From Ruminiclostridium sp. (lineage in GTDB: Bacteria; Bacillota; Clostridia; Oscillospirales; Ruminococcaceae), in the NCBI GenBank assembly GCA_017941355.1, contig JAGAWN010000272.1:1-40960 (forward strand): a stretch of 40,960 bases of DNA, written 5' to 3'. Shown here one piece after another: positions 10,899 to 18,297 of this stretch. Numbering within the stretch: the stretch's first letter is position 1; each line of letters opens with the position of its first letter. A model generated the notes under the pieces. That model saw nothing but the letters and a program-made list of their open reading frames with translations. It had not been told where the DNA came from and ran no database searches. The translations under genes and the position numbers were made by a program.

Positions 10899-12002
10899 TT
10901 ATTCACCCGGCTCAAAATAGACCCGCTCCTGCGTCTCCTTATCAAACAGAAGCACCTTTGAAGGTTTCAGAGAAAAACGTATCTCCGAGGAATCCGGATC
11001 CGGCGCGTCCTCCGAACTTACGACAGCGCGCAAGGATTCACCCTCGAACGCGTAGTGACCGGCAACAATGCTGGTATCACGCCCCATTACCTCCACACCG
11101 CGAAGCTTGCATTTCAGTCCGCCGTCGGAGTCGGGAACAAATCCCTCGGGTCTTACCGCAACATAAACAGCCCTGTTCTCTATCTTCTTCACGGTAAGTA
11201 CCGTGTCATCGCCTATGAAGATCTTCCCGTGCTTGACGGAGCCTACAAAAACGTTGATCGCGGGAGTACCCAGAAAGCTCGCAACAAACAGGTTTGCAGG
11301 ATCGTCGTAAACAGTCTGCGGCTTGTCGATCTGCTGAATAATGCCGTTTTTCATAACAACGATCAGATCGGAAATGCTCATAGCCTCTTCCTGATCGTGA
11401 GTAACGAAAACAGTAGTAATGCCTGTCTCGCGCTGAATACGCCGTATCTCTTCCCTTGTGTGCAGTCTCAGTCTCGCGTCGAGATTTGAGAGCGGCTCGT
11501 CGAGCAGCAGCACTCTCGGTACTTTCACAAGGGCTCTTGCAATAGCGACACGCTGCTGCTGACCGCCGGAAAGCTCGCTGGGCTTGCGTTCCATAAGACC
11601 GTCAAGCTGCACAAGTCTTGCGGCTTCCTCCGCCTTGCTTCTCATCTGTTCTTTGGAAAGCTTCTTGTTGCCGCGCAGGTTTTCGAGCGGAAAAACTATG
11701 TTCTGCAAAACTGTGAGATGCGGGTACAGTGCGTAATTCTGGAATACCAGCCCTACACCGCGCTGTTCGGGCGGGAGAGCGGTAACGTCGTCGGAATCGA
11801 AAAGAATACGTCCGGAAGTGGGAACCTCAAGTCCGGATATAAGGTTCAGCGCTGTGCTTTTCCCGCAGCCGGAGGGTCCCAGCAGACCGATGAGCTTGCC
11901 GTCGGGTATCTCGAAGTTGAAATCGTTGACGGCGATAACATCGGGCTTGTTCTTGGTGCGGTTTGGGAAGCGCTTCGTGAGGTGTTCAAGTGTGATTTTC
12001 AT
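10899..12002 (-). CDS. Sugar ABC transporter ATP-binding protein (MsmK/UgpC type)
   Basis: 367-residue ATPase that drives the two permeases. All nucleotide motifs are intact: Walker A GPSGCGKST (about 41-49), Q-loop FQNYALYPHLTV, signature LSGGQQQR, Walker B VLLLDEPLSNLDA and the switch His in VFVTHDQEEAMS. The last 120 residues form the TOBE-type regulatory/substrate-control domain typical of CUT1 ATPases. ATG 12002 has TTTGGAG five bases upstream. It begins 18 bases after the FRG gene stop. Many Firmicutes use one MsmK for several importers, but here the ATPase is dedicated by position. Confidence 0.95.
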   Translation of the reverse strand: MKITLEHLTKRFPNRTKNKPDVIAVNDFNFEIPDGKLIGLLGPSGCGKSTALNLISGLEVPTSGRILFDSDDVTALPPEQRGVGLVFQNYALYPHLTVLQNIVFPLENLRGNKKLSKEQMRSKAEEAARLVQLDGLMERKPSELSGGQQQRVAIARALVKVPRVLLLDEPLSNLDARLRLHTREEIRRIQRETGITTVFVTHDQEEAMSISDLIVVMKNGIIQQIDKPQTVYDDPANLFVASFLGTPAINVFVGSVKHGKIFIGDDTVLTVKKIENRAVYVAVRPEGFVPDSDGGLKCKLRGVEVMGRDTSIVAGHYAFEGESLRAVVSSEDAPDPDSSEIRFSLKPSKVLLFDKETQERVYFEPGE

Positions 12003-12020
12003 AGTAACTCCAAATCTGAA

Positions 12021-12845
12021 TCAGGATTCGTTTCCGTCAGGGTCGTTGCGGACGAAGTAATGTCTTGCGAGGGAGCGGGAAAGTCCGTCAAGACCGGGGT
12101 AAAGAATACGTTCGCTGATGTTGAACTGGTCAAGCATATCTCTCACGTCCCAGCGTATCTTGCGGCTGATGACGTAGCGCACGGTATGCTCGGTGTGCTT
12201 GTCAAGGAAGTCCTCGATATCTTCGATACCGGAGGGGATAATGGAGAAGAACGAGTATTGATTGATTATACGCTGATCGACGGAGGGCGGCTCGATGTTG
12301 ACGAAAGCCTCCGCTCCCATATCAATGTCGTACTGTTCAATGCTGTCAACGATAGATGTCAGCGTATCTACAGAGAACACGAAAGACCCCTGTTTTTTGA
12401 GAGCGTCACGGTAACGTCTCGGCAGGTTCTGATTCGCCGCCTGCATATCTATCCTCCACACAACGCAGTCCCGCTTGTCAAGCTTATTGAAATTGTTTTC
12501 GGTATTAGCGAAATGCAGCGCGATCAAGGGCGAGTAAGTCCAGTCCATAAGCCTTGTGGGAAGTCCGTGGTGCTGCCCTATCATCATCTGCTTCCAGATC
12601 GAGGAACTCAGTGTAGGGTCAGCGATACAGGCATACTTGTTGAAATTGCGCAATACCGCCCCCTCAAGTTCGCGGTGAAGGTGCTTGCAGTTAAGTCTCA
12701 GGCTTGTTGTGAGCCGGTAGTTCACATCAGGCATTCCCCGGTAAAAATACGGACTTCTCAACCGCTTGATATCCGGGTTGTACTTCTGCTCCGAGATCAG
12801 CTTCATTACACCCTCGATGCTGTCAATATTTATTGTCTCTATCAT
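12021..12845 (-). CDS. FRG-domain protein
   Basis: 274-residue protein with an FRG domain, a family of unproven biochemical function found in scattered accessory loci of bacteria and phages. Signature parts visible: PYFYRGMPDVNYRLTTSLRL near residues 33-52 (the F/Y-R-G motif) and GQHHGLPTRLMDWTYSPLIA near residues 90-110, the most conserved stretch of the family. No signal peptide or membrane helix is seen. ATG 12845 is chosen because GGAG lies 8 bases upstream; the GTG at 12854 overlaps that site. A consensus promoter stands immediately upstream and the sugar ATPase begins 18 bases downstream, so this gene leads the transporter operon. Whether it regulates or senses the transported sugar is unknown. 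Confidence 0.85.
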   Translation of the reverse strand: MIETINIDSIEGVMKLISEQKYNPDIKRLRSPYFYRGMPDVNYRLTTSLRLNCKHLHRELEGAVLRNFNKYACIADPTLSSSIWKQMMIGQHHGLPTRLMDWTYSPLIALHFANTENNFNKLDKRDCVVWRIDMQAANQNLPRRYRDALKKQGSFVFSVDTLTSIVDSIEQYDIDMGAEAFVNIEPPSVDQRIINQYSFFSIIPSGIEDIEDFLDKHTEHTVRYVISRKIRWDVRDMLDQFNISERILYPGLDGLSRSLARHYFVRNDPDGNES

Positions 12846-12879
12846 GCTTATCACTCCGAATCAAAATAAACCATTCTAT

Positions 12880-12907
12880 ATTATACCACAAATCCCAAAT
12901 TTGTCAA
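12880..12907 (-). promoter_or_regulatory. Sigma-A promoter for the FRG-ABC operon
   Basis: Minus-strand TTGACA (12907-12902), 16-base spacer, TATAAT (12885-12880); both hexamers are perfect. It lies 35 bases before ATG 12845 and abuts the repeat at 12910-13026. Confidence 0.88.
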
Positions 12908-12909
12908 TG

Positions 12910-13026
12910 GGCAGCATACTGCTGCATATTTTCCGCGGGTGAGTTTTCAGCAGATGATAACTCTCTTCCTCGCAACCGTTATTTTCATCTAATGAAAAGC
13001 AGTACCAGTTACAAGCCGCATCTATC
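12910..13026 (-). repeat. Copy A of a 117-bp repeat, next to the FRG promoter
   Basis: Aligns without gaps to 16156-16272. By eye about 90 of 117 bases agree, including a 17-base identical start (GGCAGCATACTGCTGCA) and an identical end (CATCTATC). Both copies lie just upstream of the -35 box of a minus-strand promoter and have a GC-rich hairpin some 45-52 bases beyond. With the promoter and the terminator it fills the gene-free stretch 12846-13215; bases 13094-13215 show nothing else. Confidence 0.75.
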
Positions 13027-13060
13027 GCGGAAAACTACCTAAGTTGTTTTCTGCAAAATA

Positions 13061-13093
13061 AAAGAAAAAACGAGCGGGAGATGATCCCGCCCG
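13061..13093 (-). terminator. Rho-independent terminator of the portal gene transcript
   Basis: On the minus strand CGGGCGGGA and TCCCGCTCG form a 9-bp stem around a four- to five-base loop, followed by TTTTTTCTTT. It is about 120 bases after the portal stop. Confidence 0.85.
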
Positions 13094-13215
13094 TTAAAAC
13101 GTGTAAAACCAACTAATTGTGAGACGCGCTTGTCGAAAAGCAAAGCCCGATACTAACGTATGCGGGAACGGTGCTTGTCCGTTTGTCTGCGCTGTCCGTT
13201 ACCGCACCGAAAATC

Positions 13216-14457
13216 TCAATCCAGATCGTAAGGCAGCAGCTTTACCAGTTTCTCCGCAGGAACTATGTCTTTCAGCAGATTCACCGTCTGTGCTATCTCA
13301 CTCTCATTCTGCGGCAGACTGTGAGTATATATTATCCGAATATCCCCCACATCAGTCTTTGCGTATCCCCTCACCGAAAGGGCATTCGCAATAAGCTGCA
13401 AGCGTATCTTCAGACCCTCGGTGAAGTACCTCTCCTTGATCTTCGTCATCTGCTCAAAAGCGAGCAGCTTGTACTTCATAGCAACCCCGGAGCTGTTGCC
13501 CGAAAAGCTCTCATCGTTCATACACGGGACTCCGCTGAACTTGTGTATGTCGCTCTCAATGGAGCGGCGCAGCACATCTACAGCGTTCTCGTCAAACTGC
13601 CTCGTCAGCCACTTTGCATCTCCCGTGTCATCAATGGTCATTACGCCGTATTTCCTGATAGCATTGAAAGTGCTGCTTTCCTCCTCCGGCGTATCGCCGA
13701 GAAGCTGCCCCTTGATAACAAGAAGAGAATCCACGAACTGCTCCTTGTCGTTCACACGGTCAGACTGCAAGGTGTTGTAAGCGTCGATAAGCGATGTGAC
13801 CTGCTCGAAGTCTCCCTGCTTGTCCCAATTGTTGTAATATTCGATGATCGGCACACCGCCGAAGTAATGCTCATAAGGTTCCATGACCTTTTTGATCCCA
13901 AATGACGGATCCGTAAAAAACTCCGTGATCTCCGAGCCGGTGCAGAGATAGACCCTGTAACCCTTTCCGCCGCCCTCTCCAAGAGGCAGATAGTAAACCC
14001 CGAACACCGGTTTCTGCTCAACCGTGTCGTCATAAACAACGAAAGCGCTGCGCGGGTCAAGACTCGCCAGTCTTATCTCCGAATTTTCGTTCATATACAG
14101 CATCTCGTATGATGTGCCGAAGATCGAGCCGAAGCGGGTCAGATCAATGTCCTGCGTCTCGCTGTCGGCGTGTTTCAGCACATCCGTGACAGCGGAGATA
14201 TCATTACCGCTCCTGCTCACATACCTTACCGGCGAGCCGAGAAAATAGCCGGTGGTGCAGTCGGTGATGTACTTCGCGTGGTTGCATACAAGCCTGTTGT
14301 TTGCAGCCCCGGAACCTTTCGAGCGCGAAAGAATGTCGTGTGTTCCGATATAGTAGCTGTACAGCCTGTCAAGGCGTTCGTTTCCCGCAGCATGGCTTAT
14401 AATGAACTTTACCGCAAGCTGCGGGGTGATGATTGTGTTTTCCGGAATAATAAACAT
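13216..14457 (-). CDS. Phage portal protein (SPP1 gp6-like)
   Basis: 413-residue portal protein, the ring at the phage capsid vertex through which DNA is packaged. The family is recognised from the N-terminal segment with NRLVCNHAKYITDCTTGYFL (about 57-77), the GVYYLPLG and YNNWDKQGDFEQVTSLIDAY regions, and KFSGVPCMNDESFSGNSSGV near residues 313-333 followed by a long helical clip/stem. ATG 14457 has a strong AAGGAG. The protein ends at LPYDLD soon after the final helix, shorter than many relatives of 440-500 residues, so the C-terminus may be clipped. It follows the large terminase gene by 70 bases and is the last gene of the cassette; no protease, capsid or tail gene follows. Confidence 0.88.
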   Translation of the reverse strand: MFIIPENTIITPQLAVKFIISHAAGNERLDRLYSYYIGTHDILSRSKGSGAANNRLVCNHAKYITDCTTGYFLGSPVRYVSRSGNDISAVTDVLKHADSETQDIDLTRFGSIFGTSYEMLYMNENSEIRLASLDPRSAFVVYDDTVEQKPVFGVYYLPLGEGGGKGYRVYLCTGSEITEFFTDPSFGIKKVMEPYEHYFGGVPIIEYYNNWDKQGDFEQVTSLIDAYNTLQSDRVNDKEQFVDSLLVIKGQLLGDTPEEESSTFNAIRKYGVMTIDDTGDAKWLTRQFDENAVDVLRRSIESDIHKFSGVPCMNDESFSGNSSGVAMKYKLLAFEQMTKIKERYFTEGLKIRLQLIANALSVRGYAKTDVGDIRIIYTHSLPQNESEIAQTVNLLKDIVPAEKLVKLLPYDLD

Positions 14458-14484
14458 AAAGCAACTCCTTTAATAAAATAGCAG

Positions 14485-14518
14485 GTGCAGTACCTCGCCC
14501 GCAGGCGGGATACTGCAC
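14485..14518 (-). other. Intercistronic hairpin between terminase and portal genes
   Basis: GTGCAGTA (14485-14492) pairs with TACTGCAC (14511-14518), and the interior CGCCC/GGCGGG extends the stem. There is no T-run directly after it, so it may protect or process mRNA or weakly attenuate rather than terminate. Confidence 0.6.
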
Positions 14519-14527
14519 GGAAGTTTT

Positions 14528-15796
14528 TCACAGACCGAGCCTTTTGCGGTCTATCACACCTATCTGTTTCCGCGAGAATTTCTCCTCCAGCGCATAGCGC
14601 ACCGCGTCGATAGTATGATTGTCCCTGTCGGGAAAACCGCTGCGGAAACTGCCGTTCCCGTCCGGTTCGAGCCTGTATTGTGTGAATTCTCTTGCCGCGT
14701 TCGGACAGCGCGCGGGGTCAATAACGATGCAGTCAAGTTCGCACAGTCTGCGTATCCCGTATTCCACGGAACCCTGACCTTTCTTTGCTGCTCTGATGTT
14801 GAAACCTCTTGCACGCATTTCGTCGTTTGAGCGCGGTTCGGCGCTGTCTGCGGTGATAATGCCGCGTGAGTGAGGCAAAGAGCTTATCGCGTCCGCGATC
14901 TCGGAGTATCGTGCGCCGCAGCGATAGAACTCCTCAAAGATATAAAGCCTTCTTCCCTCTGCAGCAGCGGAGACATACACGAACGGGTCAGCGCCGTAAC
15001 CCCAGTCTATCCCCCTGTACACGCGGTCAAACGAGTCTATCTGCTCATCTGAAATAGTTTCCTGCCTGACATTAGTAAAGACCTCCGCGCCCGTGCCGGT
15101 GATCTCACCGAGATATTCGTTTGCATACCGCACGGGATCGGAGTGCCTCAGATAATCGGCTTCCGCTATGAATGCGGAGCCGAGCCATTCTTCCGGAACG
15201 CTCCGATAATCGCTTGCATGAACGAGCCTGTCGGCTCTCGGAACGGCGAAAACGGAGTTTATCCAGTGTGTGCCGGAGCGCGGCGGATTGTAGGTATAGA
15301 ACACGAAAAAAGAGCCGCTTCCTCTTATAAGCGACTGATTTATCATATCTATCTCGCGGATACCGGAGAACTCATCGGCTTCCTCATACCAGATGAATTT
15401 CATAGTTCCCTGCGAGCATCGGACGGATTTGAACTTTCTCGGATCATCGGCTCCACGGAAGATGATACGCTGTCCCGTGGGCTTATAGACGAGTTCGGGA
15501 ATACTTACGCGACTGTCCCAAAGATCGGAAGTACCGAGACTGTCAATTGCCCACAAAAGCTGCTCATATACGGATTCCCTGAGAGTTCTGCCGATCTTAC
15601 GGACTGCAACCGCGTTGGCGGAGGGGTCAGCCATAATACCGCGAATTATCTCAAGGCTCACGAACGATGATTTACAGCTTCCCCGTCCGCCGCGGAGTGC
15701 GTAATGAGTATGCGCACACTCCCCGATATCGCGGTGAACGGAGTAAAAGGACGCTGGAATGAGATCAAGAAAGTTGATCCTTGTCTGTTCCGTCAT
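14528..15796 (-). CDS. Phage terminase large subunit (PBSX/TerL type)
   Basis: 422-residue packaging motor with N-terminal ATPase and C-terminal nuclease. ATPase: Walker A ALRGGRGSCKSS near residues 33-44, Walker B with catalytic carboxylates MKFIWYEEADEF. Nuclease: RNase H-like acidic residues at YRGIDWGYGADP, IITADSAEPRSNDEM and DRDNHTIDAVRYALEEKF. All expected motifs are present and the length is normal, so nothing marks the gene as dead. ATG 15796 lies inside the preceding small gene (32-base overlap) with a weak GGTGATCT site, suggesting coupled translation. In a phage it would load and cut DNA with the small subunit and dock on the portal. Confidence 0.92.
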   Translation of the reverse strand: MTEQTRINFLDLIPASFYSVHRDIGECAHTHYALRGGRGSCKSSFVSLEIIRGIMADPSANAVAVRKIGRTLRESVYEQLLWAIDSLGTSDLWDSRVSIPELVYKPTGQRIIFRGADDPRKFKSVRCSQGTMKFIWYEEADEFSGIREIDMINQSLIRGSGSFFVFYTYNPPRSGTHWINSVFAVPRADRLVHASDYRSVPEEWLGSAFIAEADYLRHSDPVRYANEYLGEITGTGAEVFTNVRQETISDEQIDSFDRVYRGIDWGYGADPFVYVSAAAEGRRLYIFEEFYRCGARYSEIADAISSLPHSRGIITADSAEPRSNDEMRARGFNIRAAKKGQGSVEYGIRRLCELDCIVIDPARCPNAAREFTQYRLEPDGNGSFRSGFPDRDNHTIDAVRYALEEKFSRKQIGVIDRKRLGL

Positions 15797-15974
15797 AGAT
15801 CACCACACTTGGCATTTCGAGGGGCTGGCTCCCCTCAAGACCGAGATATCTGCCGAGTTTGAATGCAGCACCGAGCCTGTCTTTTTCGCCGAGCTGCGAA
15901 TTACGCATAACATCTGTGAGGAACTGCATGATCTCGTTTTTGTCGGCGATCTGTTTTTTCTGTGCATCTGACAT
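15765..15974 (-). CDS. Terminase small subunit-like protein, short form
   Basis: 69 residues, first gene of the packaging cassette. The segment IMQFLTDVMRNSQLGEKD and the following KLGRYLGLEGS resemble the C-terminal half of phage terminase small subunits of the Terminase_2 type (pattern: helix, then ...RLGAAFKLGRYLG). The N-terminal DNA-binding helix-turn-helix usually found in a protein of 140-180 residues is absent, and the upstream bases hold a promoter, not coding sequence. It has a strong AAAGGAG before ATG 15974 and overlaps terL, so it looks expressed. It could be a truncated small subunit or a separate adaptor; the assignment rests on position and weak similarity. Confidence 0.6.
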   Translation of the reverse strand: MSDAQKKQIADKNEIMQFLTDVMRNSQLGEKDRLGAAFKLGRYLGLEGSQPLEMPSVVIYDGTDKDQLS

Positions 15975-16070
15975 TAACTGCTCCTTTCTGAATCTTAATA
16001 TTCACTGCTGTTTCAATCCCTGAAATCAGCAAAGACCTCCGCGTGCTTTTCCGCAAAGGTCTATAGTAGC

Positions 16071-16099
16071 AGTATATCACACAAACCCCGGACATTCAA
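16071..16099 (-). promoter_or_regulatory. Sigma-A promoter for the terminase-portal cassette
   Basis: Minus-strand TTGAAT (16099-16094), 17-base spacer, TATACT (16076-16071), 97 bases before ATG 15974. The leader (16017-16070) can form an imperfect AGACCT...AGGTCT stem. The spacer resembles that of the FRG promoter (GG.TTTGTG in both). Confidence 0.75.
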
Positions 16100-16106
16100 G
16101 GACATG

Positions 16107-16155
16107 TTTTCTCCGTAGGTGAGTTTTGCGAAATCGAAAAAAACACTTCCTCGCA
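16107..16155 (-). repeat. Copy B', partial unit of the promoter-linked repeat
   Basis: About 49 bases resembling the inner part of copies A and B; it shares the ending CACTTCCTCGCA with copy B (CTCTTCCTCGCA in A) and has a similar CTCCGTAGGTGAGTTTT stretch. It sits between copy B and the cassette promoter, so the region holds one and a half tandem units. Confidence 0.6.
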
Positions 16156-16272
16156 GGCAGCATACTGCTGCACCTTTTCCGTGAGTCATCTTTCAGCAAA
16201 GGAAAAGTCACTTCCTCGCAGCCGTTATTATCTTCTAATAAATAGCAGTTATCTTTCAGAGACACATCTATC
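16156..16272 (-). repeat. Copy B of the 117-bp repeat
   Basis: Gapless match to 12910-13026 (about 77 percent by eye), same orientation. Together with copy A it brackets the three packaging genes as direct repeats about 3.2 kb apart. Confidence 0.75.
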
Positions 16273-16323
16273 TCAAACAGCGATCTACACTGTTCACTTC
16301 AACCGCACCAATAAACTAACGAA

Positions 16324-16343
16324 GGCGGGAACAGTTCCCGCCC
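16324..16343. other. GC-rich hairpin, counterpart of the portal terminator
   Basis: GGCGGGAAC pairs with GTTCCCGCC around a single A, giving a near-perfect palindrome. It stands beyond copy B at about the distance at which the terminator stands beyond copy A, and the sequences after both stems are alike (TCCCGCCCGT then AA). No T-run is present, so termination is uncertain. Confidence 0.6.
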
Positions 16344-16755
16344 GTAAGTCCGTGCTGTAATCGTATCGCCCATTCAACAAAACCCGCCGGAGGCGCGGCA
16401 CCGCTCTGTAGGGTAATCGGTACTCTGTGTGCCTGCCAATCGGTGCTGTTCGAGGGGCAGTATGCTCCAATGGCAGGGTGAGCGCCGACAAATCTGCGGT
16501 AGCGAGTCTGCACACCTGCCGTCGCGCGTATGGAGAAGAGCTTGCCTGCGCCAATATCTGCTAATCGCAGAGAACAGCGGATTTAAACAGCGGCTTTAAA
16601 AGCATACTGCGATACCCGCAAGCTGCTTCAACGAGCGCGACACGCGTTCTTTGCTTACTTTCTGCCGCTCGGGCAGAAAGTAAGTCGCAACCGCCGGCAG
16701 GGACTGCCAATATAAGAACAAGACACACCCGCGGGGCGAAACAGAACAAAACCTC
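16344..16755. other. Gene-free region rich in hairpins
   Basis: About 410 bases without a convincing gene. Short open frames on the minus strand (for example 16294-16554) are arginine-rich, have no ribosome site and look like chance. A perfect 13-bp stem, CTTACTTTCTGCC with GGCAGAAAGTAAG, loop GCTCG, lies at 16654-16684, and GGCAG/CTGCC (16696-16708) forms a smaller hairpin. The stretch could be a dispersed non-coding repeat, a structured RNA or the 3' region of the glycosyltransferase transcript. Confidence 0.4.
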
Positions 16756-18219
16756 TTATCGGGACTTACGGCTGTGACCATTCACCGCAAGCTTTACAAC
16801 GCGGTACGCGCCTTTGTAAATGCCGATCTTGTGTGCTGCGAGAATATTGCGGCACATCATTTCTATGATGTCACCGTTCTTTTGCAGCAAGTCTATCATC
16901 GCGCAAGTCTCGGCGGGCGTGGTCACCTCGTATGTGCCGTCGCCGATCTCCGCAGCGCGAATAGCGCCCCACGCCTCGTGTCCGCCCACACGCTTTATCA
17001 TAAGCTTTGGTATCGGATAGAAAGCAAGTTCGCTGGGCTTCGTGATAAGCACGTCCGAACACCGCATCAGCAGATTCGTCGAGTAAACCGCCGCAAATAT
17101 GTCCGCATGGCAGAAAGCGTGGATACCGCTGACATCTCCGTCTATTGCAGCTTCCGCAAACGCTTTTGTCTCCTCAAAGTCGTCAAAATGCTCGGTGAGG
17201 AACGGGCGCATCTGCGGTATCTCGTTTATAAGCGACTCCCATACCGTGCGGTGGTCGCCGACATTGACAAACAGCGTTGCGCTGCCCTTCTGTATCTCCG
17301 GGAACAGCTTCTTTATTATCGCTACAAAAATCTCTTTCTGCGCACCGGCACCGCCTACCGACATCAGCCAGCGGCGTTCGCCCTTGTGCGCACGTTCCTT
17401 GCGTTTCGCGCAGTCGGCTTCGATATTGCTGACAAGTTCGTGGTCGATATAATGCCCGGTATAGGCTATAGATGTACGCGGCATAGGCTTTAACTGACGC
17501 TTCTTGTCCATTCCGCGCAGTGACCGGTAACCGAGGTAAGCCGAGGGAGTCTGCACCGTGTGTATTGACCCTTCCGCGAGGTGCAGCGCCATAGGCCAGT
17601 TATCCGGTATCGCGTTGACAACGTGTGTCATTCCCGCGTGGACAGCCGCCTGCGCAGGCCAGACGTGTGTCGCGACAAAGGGGATATCTTTCGGGAGATC
17701 ACGGAACACCGGCACCATAAGCTCCGACACTTTCTGATCCGAGCAGTTGTAGGTGAGCTTGCGGAAGCCCTCGCTGTTGATCGGCTCCCACACAAGCTTG
17801 TTGAACAGGGGTATCTGCTGCGACAGCCGGGAACCGAGAGAATAGAGCGAGTTCTGCTCCGCGATTATCTTTCCGCAGGCAGCGTTTGTAAAAGAGTGCA
17901 GGTCGAACCAGTACGGCTCATAGCCCATAGCCTTCGCGGCGGAAGCTATCGCCATGGAGATACGGTAATGACCGAAGCCCATGCGGATATTGCCGACAGC
18001 AAGGCTTTTTCTGCCGAACTCGACTTCACACTCCGGTGAGATGACGAGCTGCTCGGTATTCAGTATATCGCCGATCGACGGTGCCGGTACCGCGGTAAGA
18101 TGATACTCTTTATGAGAATCATCTCCGTACTTTCTGATAAACTTGTTTTTGCCGCTGACAGCTTTCCTGTAGGCACTGTCCGACATTTCATTCCCGAAAA
18201 TTACCTTTGATCTGTCCAT
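16756..18219 (-). CDS. GT-B-fold glycosyltransferase-like protein (MurG/MGDG-synthase-like)
   Basis: 487 residues without signal peptide or clear membrane helix. The segment VGNIRMGFGHYRISMAIASA near residues 74-93 resembles the glycine-rich donor loop at the start of MurG and diacylglycerol glycosyltransferases (GT28-like), and CSDVLITKPSELAFYPIPKL near residues 399-418 resembles the C-terminal nucleotide-sugar site of the same fold; RWLMSVGGAGAQKE begins the second Rossmann half. The acceptor is unknown and the annotation is by pattern only. ATG 18219 has GGGAGG eight bases upstream. It diverges from the tetR-symporter-alpha-galactosidase operon and shares its operator region, so it may belong to the same regulon. 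A stretch of non-coding DNA follows its stop. Confidence 0.55.
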   Translation of the reverse strand: MDRSKVIFGNEMSDSAYRKAVSGKNKFIRKYGDDSHKEYHLTAVPAPSIGDILNTEQLVISPECEVEFGRKSLAVGNIRMGFGHYRISMAIASAAKAMGYEPYWFDLHSFTNAACGKIIAEQNSLYSLGSRLSQQIPLFNKLVWEPINSEGFRKLTYNCSDQKVSELMVPVFRDLPKDIPFVATHVWPAQAAVHAGMTHVVNAIPDNWPMALHLAEGSIHTVQTPSAYLGYRSLRGMDKKRQLKPMPRTSIAYTGHYIDHELVSNIEADCAKRKERAHKGERRWLMSVGGAGAQKEIFVAIIKKLFPEIQKGSATLFVNVGDHRTVWESLINEIPQMRPFLTEHFDDFEETKAFAEAAIDGDVSGIHAFCHADIFAAVYSTNLLMRCSDVLITKPSELAFYPIPKLMIKRVGGHEAWGAIRAAEIGDGTYEVTTPAETCAMIDLLQKNGDIIEMMCRNILAAHKIGIYKGAYRVVKLAVNGHSRKSR

Positions 18220-18255
18220 GTTATTGTCCTCCCGATCATATTATTGTGAGTTATT

Positions 18256-18284
18256 TTTTTAAAAACTATTGACAAAACTCTCAA
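18256..18284 (-). promoter_or_regulatory. Probable promoter of the GT-B-like gene
   Basis: Minus-strand TTGAGA (18284-18279), 17-base spacer, TAAAAA (18261-18256), about 37 bases before ATG 18219. The -10 is weak (4 of 6). The first TetR-type operator begins 5 bases upstream of the -35 box. Confidence 0.5.
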
Positions 18285-18297
18285 AATGTGATAGACT
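18269..18297 (+). promoter_or_regulatory. Probable promoter of the tetR-symporter-galactosidase operon
   Basis: TTGACA (18269-18274), 17-base spacer, TAGACT (18292-18297). The -10 overlaps the first palindromic operator, as expected for a repressor-controlled promoter. It interleaves with the divergent minus-strand promoter. Confidence 0.6.

Noticed and set aside
12846..12854. GTG start three codons earlier for the FRG gene
   Set aside because: The GTG is part of the GGAG ribosome site of ATG 12845.
16294..16554. 86-codon minus-strand frame after copy B of the repeat
   Set aside because: Arginine-rich, no ribosome site, no domain, and a second frame across the same bases looks equally protein-like; treated as non-coding.
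16344..16755. Possible ROOL-type large RNA
   Set aside because: Location near phage genes fits, but I could not match any known conserved element by eye; left as an open question only.
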